The position numbers were made by a program, and so were the translations under genes. The notes beneath the pieces were generated by a model. That model was not told the DNA's origin and searched no databases. It was given only the letters and a program-made list of their open reading frames with translations. DNA of 64,000 nt from Thiosocius sp963753845 (GTDB lineage: Bacteria; Pseudomonadota; Gammaproteobacteria; Chromatiales; Chromatiaceae): positions 62,001-126,000 of the forward strand of contig CAVWEI010000001.1 in assembly GCA_963753845.1 (NCBI GenBank), written 5' to 3'. Below are positions 1-9,448 of the stretch, piece by piece. Each line of letters opens with the position of its first letter. Position 1 is the stretch's first letter.

Positions 1-794
1 CGACATCCGACTTTATCGATATGCCCGAACCTGACGCGGCGACATTCGCCCGCTTCGGTTACCCGCTGGTCCAGAAGGCGCGTCGCGGTGGATACGATGG
101 CCGTGGCGTGGTCGTGATGGAAAATGAGAAGGCCTTCGCGGGCCACCTGCCGGTGCCAGGTTTCGTCGAACGGTTCGTAGAGGCGGAAAAGGAACTCGCG
201 GTACTGGTGGCAAGGAATGTCGGCGGGGATTGCAGGGTCTACCCGACAGTCGAGATGCGTTTTCACCCGCAGGATAATGTGCTCGACTTCCTCGTGGCGC
301 CGGCGGGCGTCGCGGACGAGGTCGCACGGCGCGCCGAGGCCCTGGCCGTCGCCACCGTAGAGGCCATGGAGGGGGTGGGCGTATTCGGTGTCGAGATGTT
401 CCTTACCGGCGAAGGCGAACTGCTGGTCAACGAGATCGCACCGCGTACACACAACTCCGGCCACCACACCATCGAGGCCTGTATCACCGATCAGTTCGAG
501 CAGCACCTGCGTGCGATCCTGGGCCTGCCGCTGGGTGAGACCCGGCAGCTGTCGCCGGCGACCATGGTAAACCTGCTCGGGGAGCCCGGTTACGAGGGGC
601 GGCCGGTGTTGGCGGGGCTTGCGGCCGCGCTGGCGATCCCCGGGGTCTGTGTGCACATCTACGGCAAGGCAGTCACAAAGCCGGGACGTAAGATGGGGCA
701 CCTGACAGTGATCGACGAGTCGGTCGAGGCGGCGTGCGCGAAGGCCAAACAGGTAAGAGAGTTGATAAAGGTACTGGGAGACAGGCGGTTATGA
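1..794 (+). CDS. purK: N5-carboxyaminoimidazole ribonucleotide synthase PurK, 5' end missing
   Basis: PurK carboxylates AIR with ATP and bicarbonate to give N5-CAIR in de novo purine synthesis. The window opens inside the gene; the frame is open from base 3 and only the C-terminal ~263 residues are present. The visible part is the ATP-grasp domain: a KARRGGYDGRG nucleotide-binding loop close to the left edge, the LVNEIAPRTHNSGHHT metal/ATP segment, and the usual C-terminal cap with the P-G-RKMGH motif. The stop overlaps the start of purE as ATGA, so the two consecutive pathway steps are translationally coupled. The N-terminal domain lies outside the window. The family assignment is firm. Confidence 0.95.
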   Translation, partial: TSDFIDMPEPDAATFARFGYPLVQKARRGGYDGRGVVVMENEKAFAGHLPVPGFVERFVEAEKELAVLVARNVGGDCRVYPTVEMRFHPQDNVLDFLVAPAGVADEVARRAEALAVATVEAMEGVGVFGVEMFLTGEGELLVNEIAPRTHNSGHHTIEACITDQFEQHLRAILGLPLGETRQLSPATMVNLLGEPGYEGRPVLAGLAAALAIPGVCVHIYGKAVTKPGRKMGHLTVIDESVEAACAKAKQVRELIKVLGDRRL

Positions 795-1291
795 CGGAAC
801 CACGGGTCGGCATCATCATGGGCAGTGATTCAGATCTACCGGTCATGCAGGATGCAGCGGATATGCTGCGGGAGTTTCGCGTGCCTTATGAAATGACCAT
901 CGTGTCCGCGCACCGCACGCCGAACAGGTTGTACGAGTATGCGCGGACGGCCAGAGAGCGCGGCATCCGGGTGATTATTGCCGGCGCCGGCGGTGCGGCA
1001 CATCTGCCCGGTATGGCCGCAGCGATCACCGAGCTGCCGGTCATTGGCGTGCCGGTGCGGAGTTCGTCGCTGAGTGGGGAGGATTCCCTGCTGTCGATCG
1101 TGCAGATGCCGGCGGGGGTGCCGGTTGCGACCGTGGCCATCAACGGCGCCAAGAACGCCGGTATCCTCGCGACCCAGATCCTCGGCGTTGCCGATCCTTC
1201 CCTGCTGGATCGGGTGACGACCTACAAAAAAGACCTGGAGGCCATGGTGATGGCAAAGGTCGAGAAACTGGCGGCCGACCAGGCCGATTAA
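791..1291 (+). CDS. purE: N5-CAIR mutase PurE
   Basis: PurE converts N5-CAIR to CAIR, the step after PurK. The protein is 166 residues, the normal length of bacterial class I PurE. It begins near IIMGSDSDLPVM, the phosphate-binding GSDSD loop, followed by SAHRTP and the GAGGAAHLPGM active-site segment, then GVPV. The ATG at 791 is chosen because it overlaps the purK stop and matches the family N-terminus; longer upstream starts only add unrelated residues. The TAA stop lies inside the left arm of an inverted-repeat element that begins at 1286, so the last codon and stop may have been supplied by that element. Confidence 0.97.
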   Translation: MTEPRVGIIMGSDSDLPVMQDAADMLREFRVPYEMTIVSAHRTPNRLYEYARTARERGIRVIIAGAGGAAHLPGMAAAITELPVIGVPVRSSSLSGEDSLLSIVQMPAGVPVATVAINGAKNAGILATQILGVADPSLLDRVTTYKKDLEAMVMAKVEKLAADQAD

Positions 1292-1541
1292 CCTGCAAAT
1301 TGAATGAAGGGTTCGGGAATCAGGGCGTGATGGGCAAAGCAGTTGAGCTGATCGGTCGAAAAAGCATAGCCGTAGCTATGGTTTGAGAGGGATCGGCGCA
1401 AATGCGAAGTCCAGTGCGGCCTGAGCCCGAACAGGACAAACTGCAACGTTGAAAATAAAGGTCGAAAGCCAACCAATATCCCCTGGCGACAACACGAACC
1501 TCAATATTCGTGTCCGCCTTCATGCAACTTGCAGGTTAATC
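1286..1541. repeat. 256-bp element with 25-bp terminal inverted repeats (MITE-like)
   Basis: The arm at 1286-1310 and the reverse complement of 1517-1541 agree at 23 of 25 positions (GATTAACCTGCAA at the outer end). The interior has no convincing ORF, and it holds a small hairpin with CATAGC at 1365-1370 and GCTATG at 1375-1380. No clear target-site duplication is visible. With the terminator just downstream, it fills the otherwise gene-free stretch between purE and nhaD. This size and structure fit a non-autonomous miniature transposon or a dispersed palindromic repeat. Mobility is inference. Confidence 0.6.
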
Positions 1542-1554
1542 TGTCTACCCAACG

Positions 1555-1589
1555 AAAAAAGCCCTGACGACCAGGCTGTCAGGGCTTTT
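1555..1589. terminator. bidirectional intrinsic terminator between purE and nhaD
   Basis: GCCCTGAC (1561-1568) pairs perfectly with GTCAGGGC (1578-1585) around a 9-nt loop. The stem is flanked by six A on the left and four T on the right, so it can terminate transcription from both purE (plus) and nhaD (minus), which converge here. Confidence 0.85.
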
Positions 1590-1611
1590 GAAGGGTGCCT
1601 CGGCGGCTGCC

Positions 1612-3060
1612 TCAGAATATCCCGCTGTTGATCCACATATGGGTCGCAATGCTGGCGGCGTAGCCCAGCGCGATGACCGGCGCCCATTTGAGGTGGCCGA
1701 AGAAGGTGTACTTCCCACGCGCCTGTCCCATCAGTGCAACACCCGCGGCCGAGCCGATCGACAACAGCGAACCGCCGACACCCGCGGTGAGGGTCACCAG
1801 CAGCCATTGCCCCATCGACATGTCCGGCATCATGGTCAGTACCGCGAACATCACCGGGATGTTGTCGACGACCGCCGACAGTATGCCGACCGCGATGTTG
1901 GCGTTGGTCGCGCCCCAGTCGATGTACATCACCTCGGATGCCATCGTCAGGTAGCCGATGAAACCCAGGCCACCCACGCACAGCACGACGCCATAGAAAA
2001 ACAGCAGGGTATCCCACTCGGCGCGGGCGATCTTGTTGAAGACGTCGAACGCCGGCAGGCTGCCCAGAGACTCGTCGTGATCGATCTCGGTCGCAAACTC
2101 TTTCGTGCTCATGCCGCGTTCCAGGTGCACTGTCTTCTTCAGGTAGTAGCCGAAGAACTGCAGGTAGGCCAGGCCTGTCAGCATGCCTATGACCGGCGGC
2201 AGATGCATGAAGTTATGGTAGCTGACGGCCGTCGCGATGGTCAGCAGGAACAGGCCGATGATGCGCCTGGCACCCCGTTTCATCGATACCGACGGGCCGC
2301 CGCCATGCGGTTGTTCGTTCGGGACTGCCATCGACATGATCGCCGCAGGCACCACCCAGTTCACCAGTGAGGGTACGAACAGGGCGAAGAAACTACCGAA
2401 CCCCACCACGCCCTGCGGCGTCTCGACCCCTTTCTGCCAGACCATCAGGGTAGTGATGTCGCCGAACGGGCTGAAGGCGCCACCGGCGTTCGCGGCCACC
2501 ACGATATTGATACAGGCGATCAGGACGAACTTGGTGTTGTCGCCGCCGACCGCCATCACCACCGCACACATCAGCAGGGCGGTGGTCAGATTGTCTGCGA
2601 CCGGGGAGATAAAGAATGCCAGCACGCCGGTGATCCAGAACAGCTTGCGCAGGCCATAGCCCTTCTCGATCAGCCACGAGCGCAGTGCCTCGAACACGTT
2701 TCGCTCGCTCATGGCGTTGATGTAGGTCATCGCCACCAGCAGGAACAGCATCAGTTCGGCGTATTCCTCCAAATTGTGCCGCACCGCCATCTCGGCCGCA
2801 TGGGTGAGTCCGTTGTTGACGTAGACGATGGCGATCAGTGCCCAGATGACGCCGGCCGCCAGGATCACTGGCTTGGATTTGCGCAGATGGGTGAATTCTT
2901 CCGCCATGACCAGCGCATAAGCCACTACAAAAATGGCCAATGCAGTGAAGCCGACCCAGTGCGCGGTCAGGTCCAGCCGTTCACCGGCTCCCTCCATGGC
3001 CCATGCCAGACCTGGTGACAGAAGCAGCAGGGGGGCGAACAGGCGTGACAGCATTGTCAT
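1612..3060 (-). CDS. nhaD: Na+/H+ antiporter NhaD
   Basis: This is an inner-membrane sodium/proton antiporter of the NhaD family (ion transporter superfamily), which extrudes Na+ or Li+ in exchange for protons at neutral to alkaline pH. The protein is about 482 residues. It starts with a signal-like hydrophobic segment ending AWAMEG and continues with a dozen or so membrane segments. Family hallmarks are visible, including SPVADNLTTALL and NAGGAFSPFGDITTLMVWQ. The start at 3060 is preferred over the ATG at 3072 because GGAG sits about six bases before it; the upstream ATG contains that GGAG in its own codons. The gene stands alone, ends at a bidirectional terminator and has its own upstream region. 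NhaD is typical of marine or alkaline-tolerant bacteria. Confidence 0.93.
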   Translation of the reverse strand: MTMLSRLFAPLLLLSPGLAWAMEGAGERLDLTAHWVGFTALAIFVVAYALVMAEEFTHLRKSKPVILAAGVIWALIAIVYVNNGLTHAAEMAVRHNLEEYAELMLFLLVAMTYINAMSERNVFEALRSWLIEKGYGLRKLFWITGVLAFFISPVADNLTTALLMCAVVMAVGGDNTKFVLIACINIVVAANAGGAFSPFGDITTLMVWQKGVETPQGVVGFGSFFALFVPSLVNWVVPAAIMSMAVPNEQPHGGGPSVSMKRGARRIIGLFLLTIATAVSYHNFMHLPPVIGMLTGLAYLQFFGYYLKKTVHLERGMSTKEFATEIDHDESLGSLPAFDVFNKIARAEWDTLLFFYGVVLCVGGLGFIGYLTMASEVMYIDWGATNANIAVGILSAVVDNIPVMFAVLTMMPDMSMGQWLLVTLTAGVGGSLLSIGSAAGVALMGQARGKYTFFGHLKWAPVIALGYAASIATHMWINSGIF

Positions 3061-3197
3061 TATTTTCTCCATGACGCTGGACGATTCCCGATCGGGCGCA
3101 GTGCCGGGCGCATCCGCGATCAGTTATTGATTTTGCGGCAGAGTAAAACATGGCGGAAGCGAGTTTCGCCAATGATTATTCACAAATAATTAATATT

Positions 3198-4592
3198 TCA
3201 TGGGTCCGGGATGCCCACGCCGGGGTTGAGTATGTTGTCTGGATCGAACTGGCGCTTGATCGCCCTCATCAGCTGCAGGCTGGTGCTGTCCAGCTCGCGG
3301 TCGACGAATTCGCGCTTCACCCAGCCAATGCCGTGTTCACCCGACAGGCTGCCATCCAGCGACAGCACCAGGTCGAACACGGCGTCCAGGCAGGGGTCTG
3401 CCGCGGCCATCTGTCCCGGGTCATCCGGATCGACCAGCAGGTTGACGTGAATATTGCCGTTTCCGGCATGACCGAAATTGACGATGGTGACACCGAACCG
3501 GGCCGCGAGTTGTTCCAGCCCGCCGATCAGTGCGGGTATCTGGGATACGGGCACCACGACGTCCTCGTTGATCTTTTTCGGCGCGACATTGCGCAGGGCC
3601 GGGGAAAGCGCCTTGCGGGTACGCCACAGCCGTGCCGCATCCTCTTCGCTGCCGGCGCTCTCTACCTGCAGGCAGCCATTGCCCCGCGCGGCGGCCGAAA
3701 CCTGTTCCGCGCTGGCCTCGATGCCTGCAAGTGGGCCGTCGACCTCGATCATCAGGAGCGCGCCGGCATCCGCGCGCAAACCCAGGTCGGAATAGTTGCG
3801 GACCATGCTGATCGCGGTGCCGTCCATGAATTCCAGCGCACAGGGCGTTACGGGTTGCGCCATGATGCGCGACACGGCCTCTGCGGCACCGTGGATATCG
3901 GAATAGACGGCCTGCAGGGTGCGCCTGGCCTCCGGCAGGGGGGTCAGTTTCAGCGTCGCCCCGGTGATCACCGCGAGGGTGCCTTCAGAACCGATCAGCA
4001 GGCGGGTCAGATCGTAGCCGACCACGCCTTTGGTGGTGGAGACGCCGGTCTTTAGCATGTCGCCGCAACCGGTCACCGCGCGCAGGCCGAGCGTGTTTTC
4101 GCGCGGTGTGCCGTACTTTACCGCCCGGGGGCCGGCGGAATTGTGGGCGAGGTTTCCGCCGATGCTGCAGACCGCGGCGCTGGTCGGGTCCGGTGGCCAG
4201 AAGAAACCGTGTCGGGCCGCTGCGTGCTGGAGTTCCTGGTTGGTGTAGCCGGGTGAAACCCGTGCCAGCCTGTTGGCCGGATCGATCGTGAGCTCGGCGC
4301 GCATGCGTTCCATGGACAGCACGATACCGCCTCGCAACGGCACGGTAGCGCCGGTGGTCCCGGTGCCGCGACCGCGGGTGACCAATGGTACCCGGTGGGC
4401 CCGGCAGAGCTTGATCAGCCCGCTGATCTGGCTGGCGTCTTTGGCAAAACACACCGCCTGCGGGGCCGCATGTCGGCGGCTGTTGTCATAACCGTAGGCC
4501 CAGCAATCACTGGCGGCGGTGAGAAGGCCGTCGCTGCCGAACAGCCTGCCCAGGTCAGCAATCAGCGCCGCCGGCAGCGGCGCGGCTTCCAC
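3198..4592 (-). CDS. FAD-linked 2-hydroxyacid dehydrogenase, GlcD/D-lactate dehydrogenase type
   Basis: This is a flavin-dependent oxidoreductase of the vanillyl-alcohol-oxidase fold that oxidises a 2-hydroxyacid such as D-lactate or glycolate; the substrate cannot be read from sequence. The N-terminal FAD-binding half carries the TRGRGTGTTGATVPLRGG loop and the CSIGGNLAHNSAG segment. The C-terminal half carries HAGNGNIH and GEHGIG, the usual metal and substrate motifs of the GlcD/D-LDH group. I place the start at a GTG two bases after the dolP stop, giving 464 residues; a longer frame runs antiparallel through dolP and is unlikely. The GTG has no strong Shine-Dalgarno, so expression may depend on coupling to dolP. 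Confidence 0.85.
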   Translation of the reverse strand: MEAAPLPAALIADLGRLFGSDGLLTAASDCWAYGYDNSRRHAAPQAVCFAKDASQISGLIKLCRAHRVPLVTRGRGTGTTGATVPLRGGIVLSMERMRAELTIDPANRLARVSPGYTNQELQHAAARHGFFWPPDPTSAAVCSIGGNLAHNSAGPRAVKYGTPRENTLGLRAVTGCGDMLKTGVSTTKGVVGYDLTRLLIGSEGTLAVITGATLKLTPLPEARRTLQAVYSDIHGAAEAVSRIMAQPVTPCALEFMDGTAISMVRNYSDLGLRADAGALLMIEVDGPLAGIEASAEQVSAAARGNGCLQVESAGSEEDAARLWRTRKALSPALRNVAPKKINEDVVVPVSQIPALIGGLEQLAARFGVTIVNFGHAGNGNIHVNLLVDPDDPGQMAAADPCLDAVFDLVLSLDGSLSGEHGIGWVKREFVDRELDSTSLQLMRAIKRQFDPDNILNPGVGIPDP

Positions 4593-4593
4593 C

Positions 4594-5187
4594 TTACGCG
4601 TCGTAATTGTCAAAGAGTTTGACCACGCGCTTGACCCCACTGACATAGCGTACTTCCTCGACAACCGCATCGGCCTCGGTCGGGGTCAGCAGGCCCATCA
4701 GGTAGACGCTGCCCTGGGAGCTCACCACCTTCACTCGCGTTGGGTCGAAGCCCTCGATCTTCACGTGGAACAGGGAGACCTTGACCCTGGAAGTCAGGTA
4801 CGAGTCCTCTGTTGCCTCGGTCAGGGTCGGATCGGCCCCTATGGCGACCTCGTTGTACACCGTCTTGACACTGGCGATGGCCGCCACATCCTGCTGAAAT
4901 CTGTCGATGATCGTGGTGTTCTCGGCCATTCCGGTGAGCAGCACTTTCTGGTTGTAAACATCGATATCGATGTCGGCCTTCTGCTGGATGTCCGGATTCG
5001 TATTGCGCAGTTCATTGGCCTTGAGATAGATGTTCTTGTCCGCGACGATGGTCTCGGCAGGGCGCCGATCGTGCGCAACCGAGGCCCCTGTCACCGCCGC
5101 ACCGACCACGACAACGCCACAGCCGCCCAAGGTGAGCGCCATGATCCCGATCGCCAGGCTGCGCGCCAGCAGAGTTATTCGATTCAT
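4594..5187 (-). CDS. dolP: BON-domain outer-membrane lipoprotein DolP (YraP)
   Basis: DolP is a lipoprotein with two BON domains that binds anionic phospholipid at the division site and supports outer-membrane integrity in Enterobacteria. The protein has 197 residues. A type II signal sequence ends in LGGC with Cys23 as the lipidated residue. The two BON repeats follow, roughly residues 45-115 and 120-195, the second containing VKVVSSQGSVYLMGLLTPTEAD. It follows diaA by six bases, in the same order as the E. coli yraMNOP group, which supports the name over other BON proteins. Confidence 0.92.
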   Translation of the reverse strand: MNRITLLARSLAIGIMALTLGGCGVVVVGAAVTGASVAHDRRPAETIVADKNIYLKANELRNTNPDIQQKADIDIDVYNQKVLLTGMAENTTIIDRFQQDVAAIASVKTVYNEVAIGADPTLTEATEDSYLTSRVKVSLFHVKIEGFDPTRVKVVSSQGSVYLMGLLTPTEADAVVEEVRYVSGVKRVVKLFDNYDA

Positions 5188-5193
5188 ATTTGT

Positions 5194-5781
5194 TTAACCA
5201 CCCATGAGTTGAAGATCGATCAGGTCGCACAGGCAGTGGATCACCAGCCGGTGGTTTTCGAGAATTCGTGCCGCCCGGACTGCCGGCGTCCTGATCTCGA
5301 TGTCGTTCGCACGCAGCCGCGCCGCCACATCACCGCCATCGCGTCCGGTCATTGCGATGACTTGCATCTGGCGGTCCATTGCCGCCTCGACAGCGGCCGT
5401 CATGTTGCTCGCGGTGCCGTTGATGCTCAGCGCGAACAGTACGTCACCGGGGTGCCCTAGCGTGCTGACCTGTTTTGCGAAAATCTCGCTGAACCCCTCG
5501 TCCACCGCGATCGCGGTCAGCGTTGCCACGTCCGAGTTCAGGGCGACGGCGGGCAGTCCCGGGCGCTCACGTTCGAAGCGGTGCTGCATCTGTGCCGCAA
5601 AATACTGCGCATCGGCTGCCGACCCGCCATTGCCGCAGCTCAGCACCTTCCCGCCGCCGAGGAGGCTGGTCACGATACATTGTGCTGCGTGCGCTATCGG
5701 CGCGGCCTGGGACTCGACAGCATCAATATTCAGTTGGGCATTTTCGGCAAAAAGCGTGTTGACGCGTTCGATCTGATCCAC
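5194..5781 (-). CDS. diaA: DnaA initiator-associating protein DiaA / SIS-domain phosphoheptose isomerase-like
   Basis: This is a SIS-domain protein of the GmhA/DiaA family, about 195 residues. The motif SCGNGGSAADAQYFAAQ is the sugar-phosphate or DnaA interaction loop, and LFALSINGTASNMTAAV is the second SIS motif. In E. coli DiaA binds DnaA and times replication initiation; paralogous GmhA makes the heptose precursor of lipopolysaccharide. The position between yraN and dolP favours DiaA. The GTG at 5781 matches the length of the family; the frame stays open upstream but adds a low-complexity Arg-rich extension. The SGNG-type catalytic loop is intact, so isomerase activity cannot be ruled out. 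Confidence 0.85.
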   Translation of the reverse strand: MDQIERVNTLFAENAQLNIDAVESQAAPIAHAAQCIVTSLLGGGKVLSCGNGGSAADAQYFAAQMQHRFERERPGLPAVALNSDVATLTAIAVDEGFSEIFAKQVSTLGHPGDVLFALSINGTASNMTAAVEAAMDRQMQVIAMTGRDGGDVAARLRANDIEIRTPAVRAARILENHRLVIHCLCDLIDLQLMGG

Positions 5782-5846
5782 GGTGCACCGTTGTCTGTGT
5801 CGACATTGGCGCGGTAGTGTCGCACGCCGGCTGCCGCGGGTCGATC

Positions 5847-6194
5847 TCAGGCGCTGAAGGCGTCGCTGATCCAGGTTGCATCGCCGCCGCGGTCGAAACC
5901 GACAACATCGAAGCGGCAAGGGCCCTGCCAGCCGCTGGACATCAGATAGTGCCGGGCCGCGAGGATCAGTCGTTGTTGTTTGTGCGTGCCGACGCTCGAA
6001 AGCGCGCCACCGTATCCGGGATGGCTGCGCAGGCGCACCTCGACAAAAACAAGGTGCTCACCGTCGCGCATGATCAGGTCGATTTCGCCGGCACGGCAAC
6101 GGTAGTTGCGCGCGATCGGGCGCAGGCCGCTGCGCCTGAGCAATGTCTCGGCGCGCGTCTCGGCGTCCTTGCCAAGGTCCTGGGTCTTTGCCAT
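5847..6194 (-). CDS. yraN: UPF0102 nuclease-fold protein YraN
   Basis: This is a 115-residue member of the YraN family, which has a Holliday-junction-resolvase or restriction-endonuclease-like fold; its cellular role is unsettled. The motif GEIDLIMRDGEHLVFVEVRLR contains the E-x-D and ExK-like metal site, here with Arg where many members have Lys. It starts with an ATG that overlaps the lpoA stop (ATGA), so it is translationally coupled to lpoA, and it lies 65 bases upstream of diaA. Confidence 0.9.
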   Translation of the reverse strand: MAKTQDLGKDAETRAETLLRRSGLRPIARNYRCRAGEIDLIMRDGEHLVFVEVRLRSHPGYGGALSSVGTHKQQRLILAARHYLMSSGWQGPCRFDVVGFDRGGDATWISDAFSA

Positions 6195-8137
6195 CAGGGG
6201 AGCGGTATCTGGTCCGTTACGGTAGCTGACCCTTGAAAGGCGCCATCGCTGTTGCCCTGGAGGTCGAGGCGTGGCGCGAAGCCGAGTATCTGCGGTTGCT
6301 CATCCAGCAACACCCAGACCAGCTGCCGATGCACCTGGTTGATGTCGTCCATGTAGAGGTTGCCGGTGCTTCCGTCCAGCGATTCGTAACGACTGCTGTG
6401 CAGCCGTTTCAGATGCGGTACCAGACGCAGGGAATCCATCCCCATGGCATAGAGGCGGGCATAGCCGGTGTCGCTCTTCGGCAGGTACTGTGCGATGGCG
6501 GCCTGGCTGTCGGATTCGGCGCTGCCATTGGACAACAGCCATGGGATATCGGCCAGCATGACGCCCTTCATGTCCGCGGCCTGATTGGCCGTGAGCTGTC
6601 CGGTCCAGGCGTGCGAGGTTGTATATACAGGCAGGTCTCCGGCCTGGTGGAACTGCAGTTGAGGGCGGATACCCTGTGCCTGCACGGGGCGTGCCGCCAT
6701 GAAAATCGCGTCCGCATCGTCGCGCCGGCGTGGCTCGAACTCGACATTTCGGCCCAGCCAGCCCTGGATCTGACGCCGCCGGGCCTCGCTCTGATCGAGG
6801 TACAGAACCGAGGTGATGGTCTCGGTGTAGTCGTGGCTGTTTTCTTCATAGCGACCGATGCCGGCCACGCTGCCGCCGAGCGTGCGCCAGCGTTGTTCGA
6901 AGGCATCGGCCAGGCGATCCCCCCATGCCCCCTGTGGCGACAGGATGATCGGATGCCGGCCGCCGTCCAGCCAGATACGTTCGGCGGCCTGGCGGGCCTC
7001 GTCTTCGGGCGACAGCGAGTACATGAACAGGTTGGCCGGTGGCACGGCATCGAGCTCCACCTGGTTGAGTGCCAGGACGGGTACCTGCAGTTCTCCGGCG
7101 CGGACCAGCTGTGCCACCGCATCCTTCTGCAGCGGACCTATGACCAGTTCGGCTCCATCTGCGACCGCCTGGCTGTAGAGCGGCCAGATGCCGGCGGGGT
7201 CGGTCGCGTCATAAAAGCGCAACTCCGGTCGCCTGTCTGCAGGCTGCTCGAAGCGGGCGACCACGATGCCGTCGCGGATCGCGGCGGCGACATTCGCAAA
7301 GGTGCCCGATTGCGGCAACAGGATCGCGATGCGCGAGGCCTGCTGCAACTGCAGGGCCAGTTGTCGCTGATAGTTCGTCATCAGTTCCGGCAGTGCCGGG
7401 TGCTGGGGAAAGCGCTGCCGCCAGTCGCTCATCAGCGAGGCGAACCGGGCGGGGTCGTCGCCGTGTTGTTTCACCAGGAGGGCGAGCTGCATCCAGCCGC
7501 CGGGTACGCCGGGCGGGTCCGGCTGTAGATCCCTCAGCACCTGTTCATTGAGCAGCGCCAGGGTTCGCAGGATCTCGGTCTGGGTCTCGAGGCGCTGCTG
7601 TGGATCCGTTTGCAGGGAGTCCACGAGCTGCAGCGCGTTCGCGGTCTCGAGCAGGTTGCCCATCTGACGATAAGTGGCCGCGAGATCGCGATAGAAGCGG
7701 ATACGCAGATCGATGGCGCGATCATCCGCCGGTGGCGCGCCGAGTTGGTCGAGGGCGTCCGTCGGGCGTCGTTCCTGCAGCATCACCTCGGCCTGCAACA
7801 GGCGTCGTTCGAGATCCTGGTCTGGCCCCAGTTTCATTGGCTGCAGCTGTGCGAGGGCCGCCCGGGTGCCGTCCCAGTCGGCGCCGGAACGCGAGGCTTC
7901 GGCCAACGCCAGCAGGTACTCCGCCTGTTGCGCGCCGGGCGACGTACGTTCGGCCAACTGACGATAGATGTCCGCCGCCGCCAGGTATTGCCCCGCCGCA
8001 ACGAGGCCGGTCGCACGCGCGATCTCGGCCCGGTCGCCGGCCGGGTGCGATGGTCGGTCGGGCATCTGGCCGCAGCCGGCCGCCAGGATTAGCCAGATCG
8101 AGATGAAGAGGACGCGGAAGAAGGTGGCGGCTTGCAT
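6194..8137 (-). CDS. lpoA: penicillin-binding protein activator LpoA
   Basis: LpoA is an outer-membrane lipoprotein that reaches through the periplasm to activate the peptidoglycan synthase PBP1a. The protein is 647 residues. The lipobox LAAGC has Cys22 as the lipid site. The N-terminal half is TPR-like and helical. The C-terminal half is a periplasmic-binding-protein fold, with IAILLPQSGTFANVAAAIRDGI at its start and a typical ending around the LVWVLLDEQPQ region. It heads the minus-strand group lpoA-yraN-diaA-dolP and diverges from rsmI, the arrangement found in many gammaproteobacteria. The first ATG gives a good signal peptide. Confidence 0.93.
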   Translation of the reverse strand: MQAATFFRVLFISIWLILAAGCGQMPDRPSHPAGDRAEIARATGLVAAGQYLAAADIYRQLAERTSPGAQQAEYLLALAEASRSGADWDGTRAALAQLQPMKLGPDQDLERRLLQAEVMLQERRPTDALDQLGAPPADDRAIDLRIRFYRDLAATYRQMGNLLETANALQLVDSLQTDPQQRLETQTEILRTLALLNEQVLRDLQPDPPGVPGGWMQLALLVKQHGDDPARFASLMSDWRQRFPQHPALPELMTNYQRQLALQLQQASRIAILLPQSGTFANVAAAIRDGIVVARFEQPADRRPELRFYDATDPAGIWPLYSQAVADGAELVIGPLQKDAVAQLVRAGELQVPVLALNQVELDAVPPANLFMYSLSPEDEARQAAERIWLDGGRHPIILSPQGAWGDRLADAFEQRWRTLGGSVAGIGRYEENSHDYTETITSVLYLDQSEARRRQIQGWLGRNVEFEPRRRDDADAIFMAARPVQAQGIRPQLQFHQAGDLPVYTTSHAWTGQLTANQAADMKGVMLADIPWLLSNGSAESDSQAAIAQYLPKSDTGYARLYAMGMDSLRLVPHLKRLHSSRYESLDGSTGNLYMDDINQVHRQLVWVLLDEQPQILGFAPRLDLQGNSDGAFQGSATVTDQIPLP

Positions 8138-8200
8138 GCGGTATTGTGTGCGGTCAGGATGGGTAGCCGAGTATCAGAGGTGGGATTGGAGGTGTCAAAC

Positions 8201-9037
8201 GTGGTCGGGCGGCTGTACGTGGTCGCAACACCGATTGGCAATCGCGACGACATCACGCTGCGTGCGGTCGGGATATTGCGTGCCGTCGATCGGGTCGTGG
8301 CGGAGGATACCCGACACACTGGGCGCCTGCTGGAACATCTCGGTATCCGCCGGCCCATGATGTCGCTGCATGAGCACAATGAAGATGAGGCCGCACAGCG
8401 GGTCATCGACTGCCTGCATGCGGGTGAGTCGCTGGCCCTGGTCTCGGATGCCGGCACACCGTTGATCAGCGACCCGGGCTTTCCGCTGGTTAGGGCGTGC
8501 CGCGAGCAGGGGATCGAGGTGGTCCCCATCCCGGGAGCAAGCGCGCTGATCGCGGCGCTGTCGGTTTCCGGCCTGCCGACCGACCGATTCCGTTTCGAGG
8601 GTTTCCTGCCGCGTAAACGCCAGGCGCGCCTGGCCTTCCTGGAAGAGCTGCGGCGAGAGTCGGCCACCCTGGTCTTCTACGAGTCATCGCACCGTGTTCT
8701 GGAGGCCTTGCAAGATCTGGTCGCGGTGTTTGGCCGGGATCGTTCCGCGGTCATGGCGCGCGAACTGACCAAGGTGCACGAGACACTGAAGGCAGCCCCA
8801 TTGGGCGGCCTGCTGGACTGGGTCGCCGCTGACGAAAACCAGCGCAAAGGCGAATTCGTGCTGTTGCTGGCAGGTGCCGGGCCGGAACCGGCAGCTGGCG
8901 CCCTGGATACCGACCGTCTGCTGCAGGTCCTGCTCGAGGAACTGCCCCTGAAGCAGGCGGCCGCCCTGGCCGCACGCATTACCGGGGAAAAGAAGAACCT
9001 CCTGTATCGGCGTGCACTGGATCTCAGTGGGGCCTGA
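8201..9037 (+). CDS. rsmI: 16S rRNA (cytidine-1402-2'-O)-methyltransferase RsmI
   Basis: RsmI methylates the ribose of C1402 in the decoding centre of 16S rRNA using SAM. The protein has 278 residues from the chosen GTG. It shows LYVVATPIGNRDDITLRA, the EDTRHTGRLLEHLGI segment, LVSDAGTPLISDPG, the SAM-binding PIPGASALIAAL, and FEGFLPRK. The GTG at 8201 is selected because GGAGG lies eight bases upstream (8188-8192) and the protein then begins just before the conserved YVVATPIGN; upstream ATGs overlap the lpoA promoter region. Confidence 0.95.
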   Translation: MVGRLYVVATPIGNRDDITLRAVGILRAVDRVVAEDTRHTGRLLEHLGIRRPMMSLHEHNEDEAAQRVIDCLHAGESLALVSDAGTPLISDPGFPLVRACREQGIEVVPIPGASALIAALSVSGLPTDRFRFEGFLPRKRQARLAFLEELRRESATLVFYESSHRVLEALQDLVAVFGRDRSAVMARELTKVHETLKAAPLGGLLDWVAADENQRKGEFVLLLAGAGPEPAAGALDTDRLLQVLLEELPLKQAAALAARITGEKKNLLYRRALDLSGA

Positions 9038-9078
9038 GGAACTTGCCAGGCGGGGGCGCTTGGCCTAGGGTGCGTCCC

Positions 9079-9448
<370 letters not shown>

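Noticed and set aside
3061..3197. Possible cation riboswitch or clear promoter upstream of nhaD
   Set aside because: The gap is only about 137 bases and I see no convincing conserved aptamer core or paired hexamers with good spacing.
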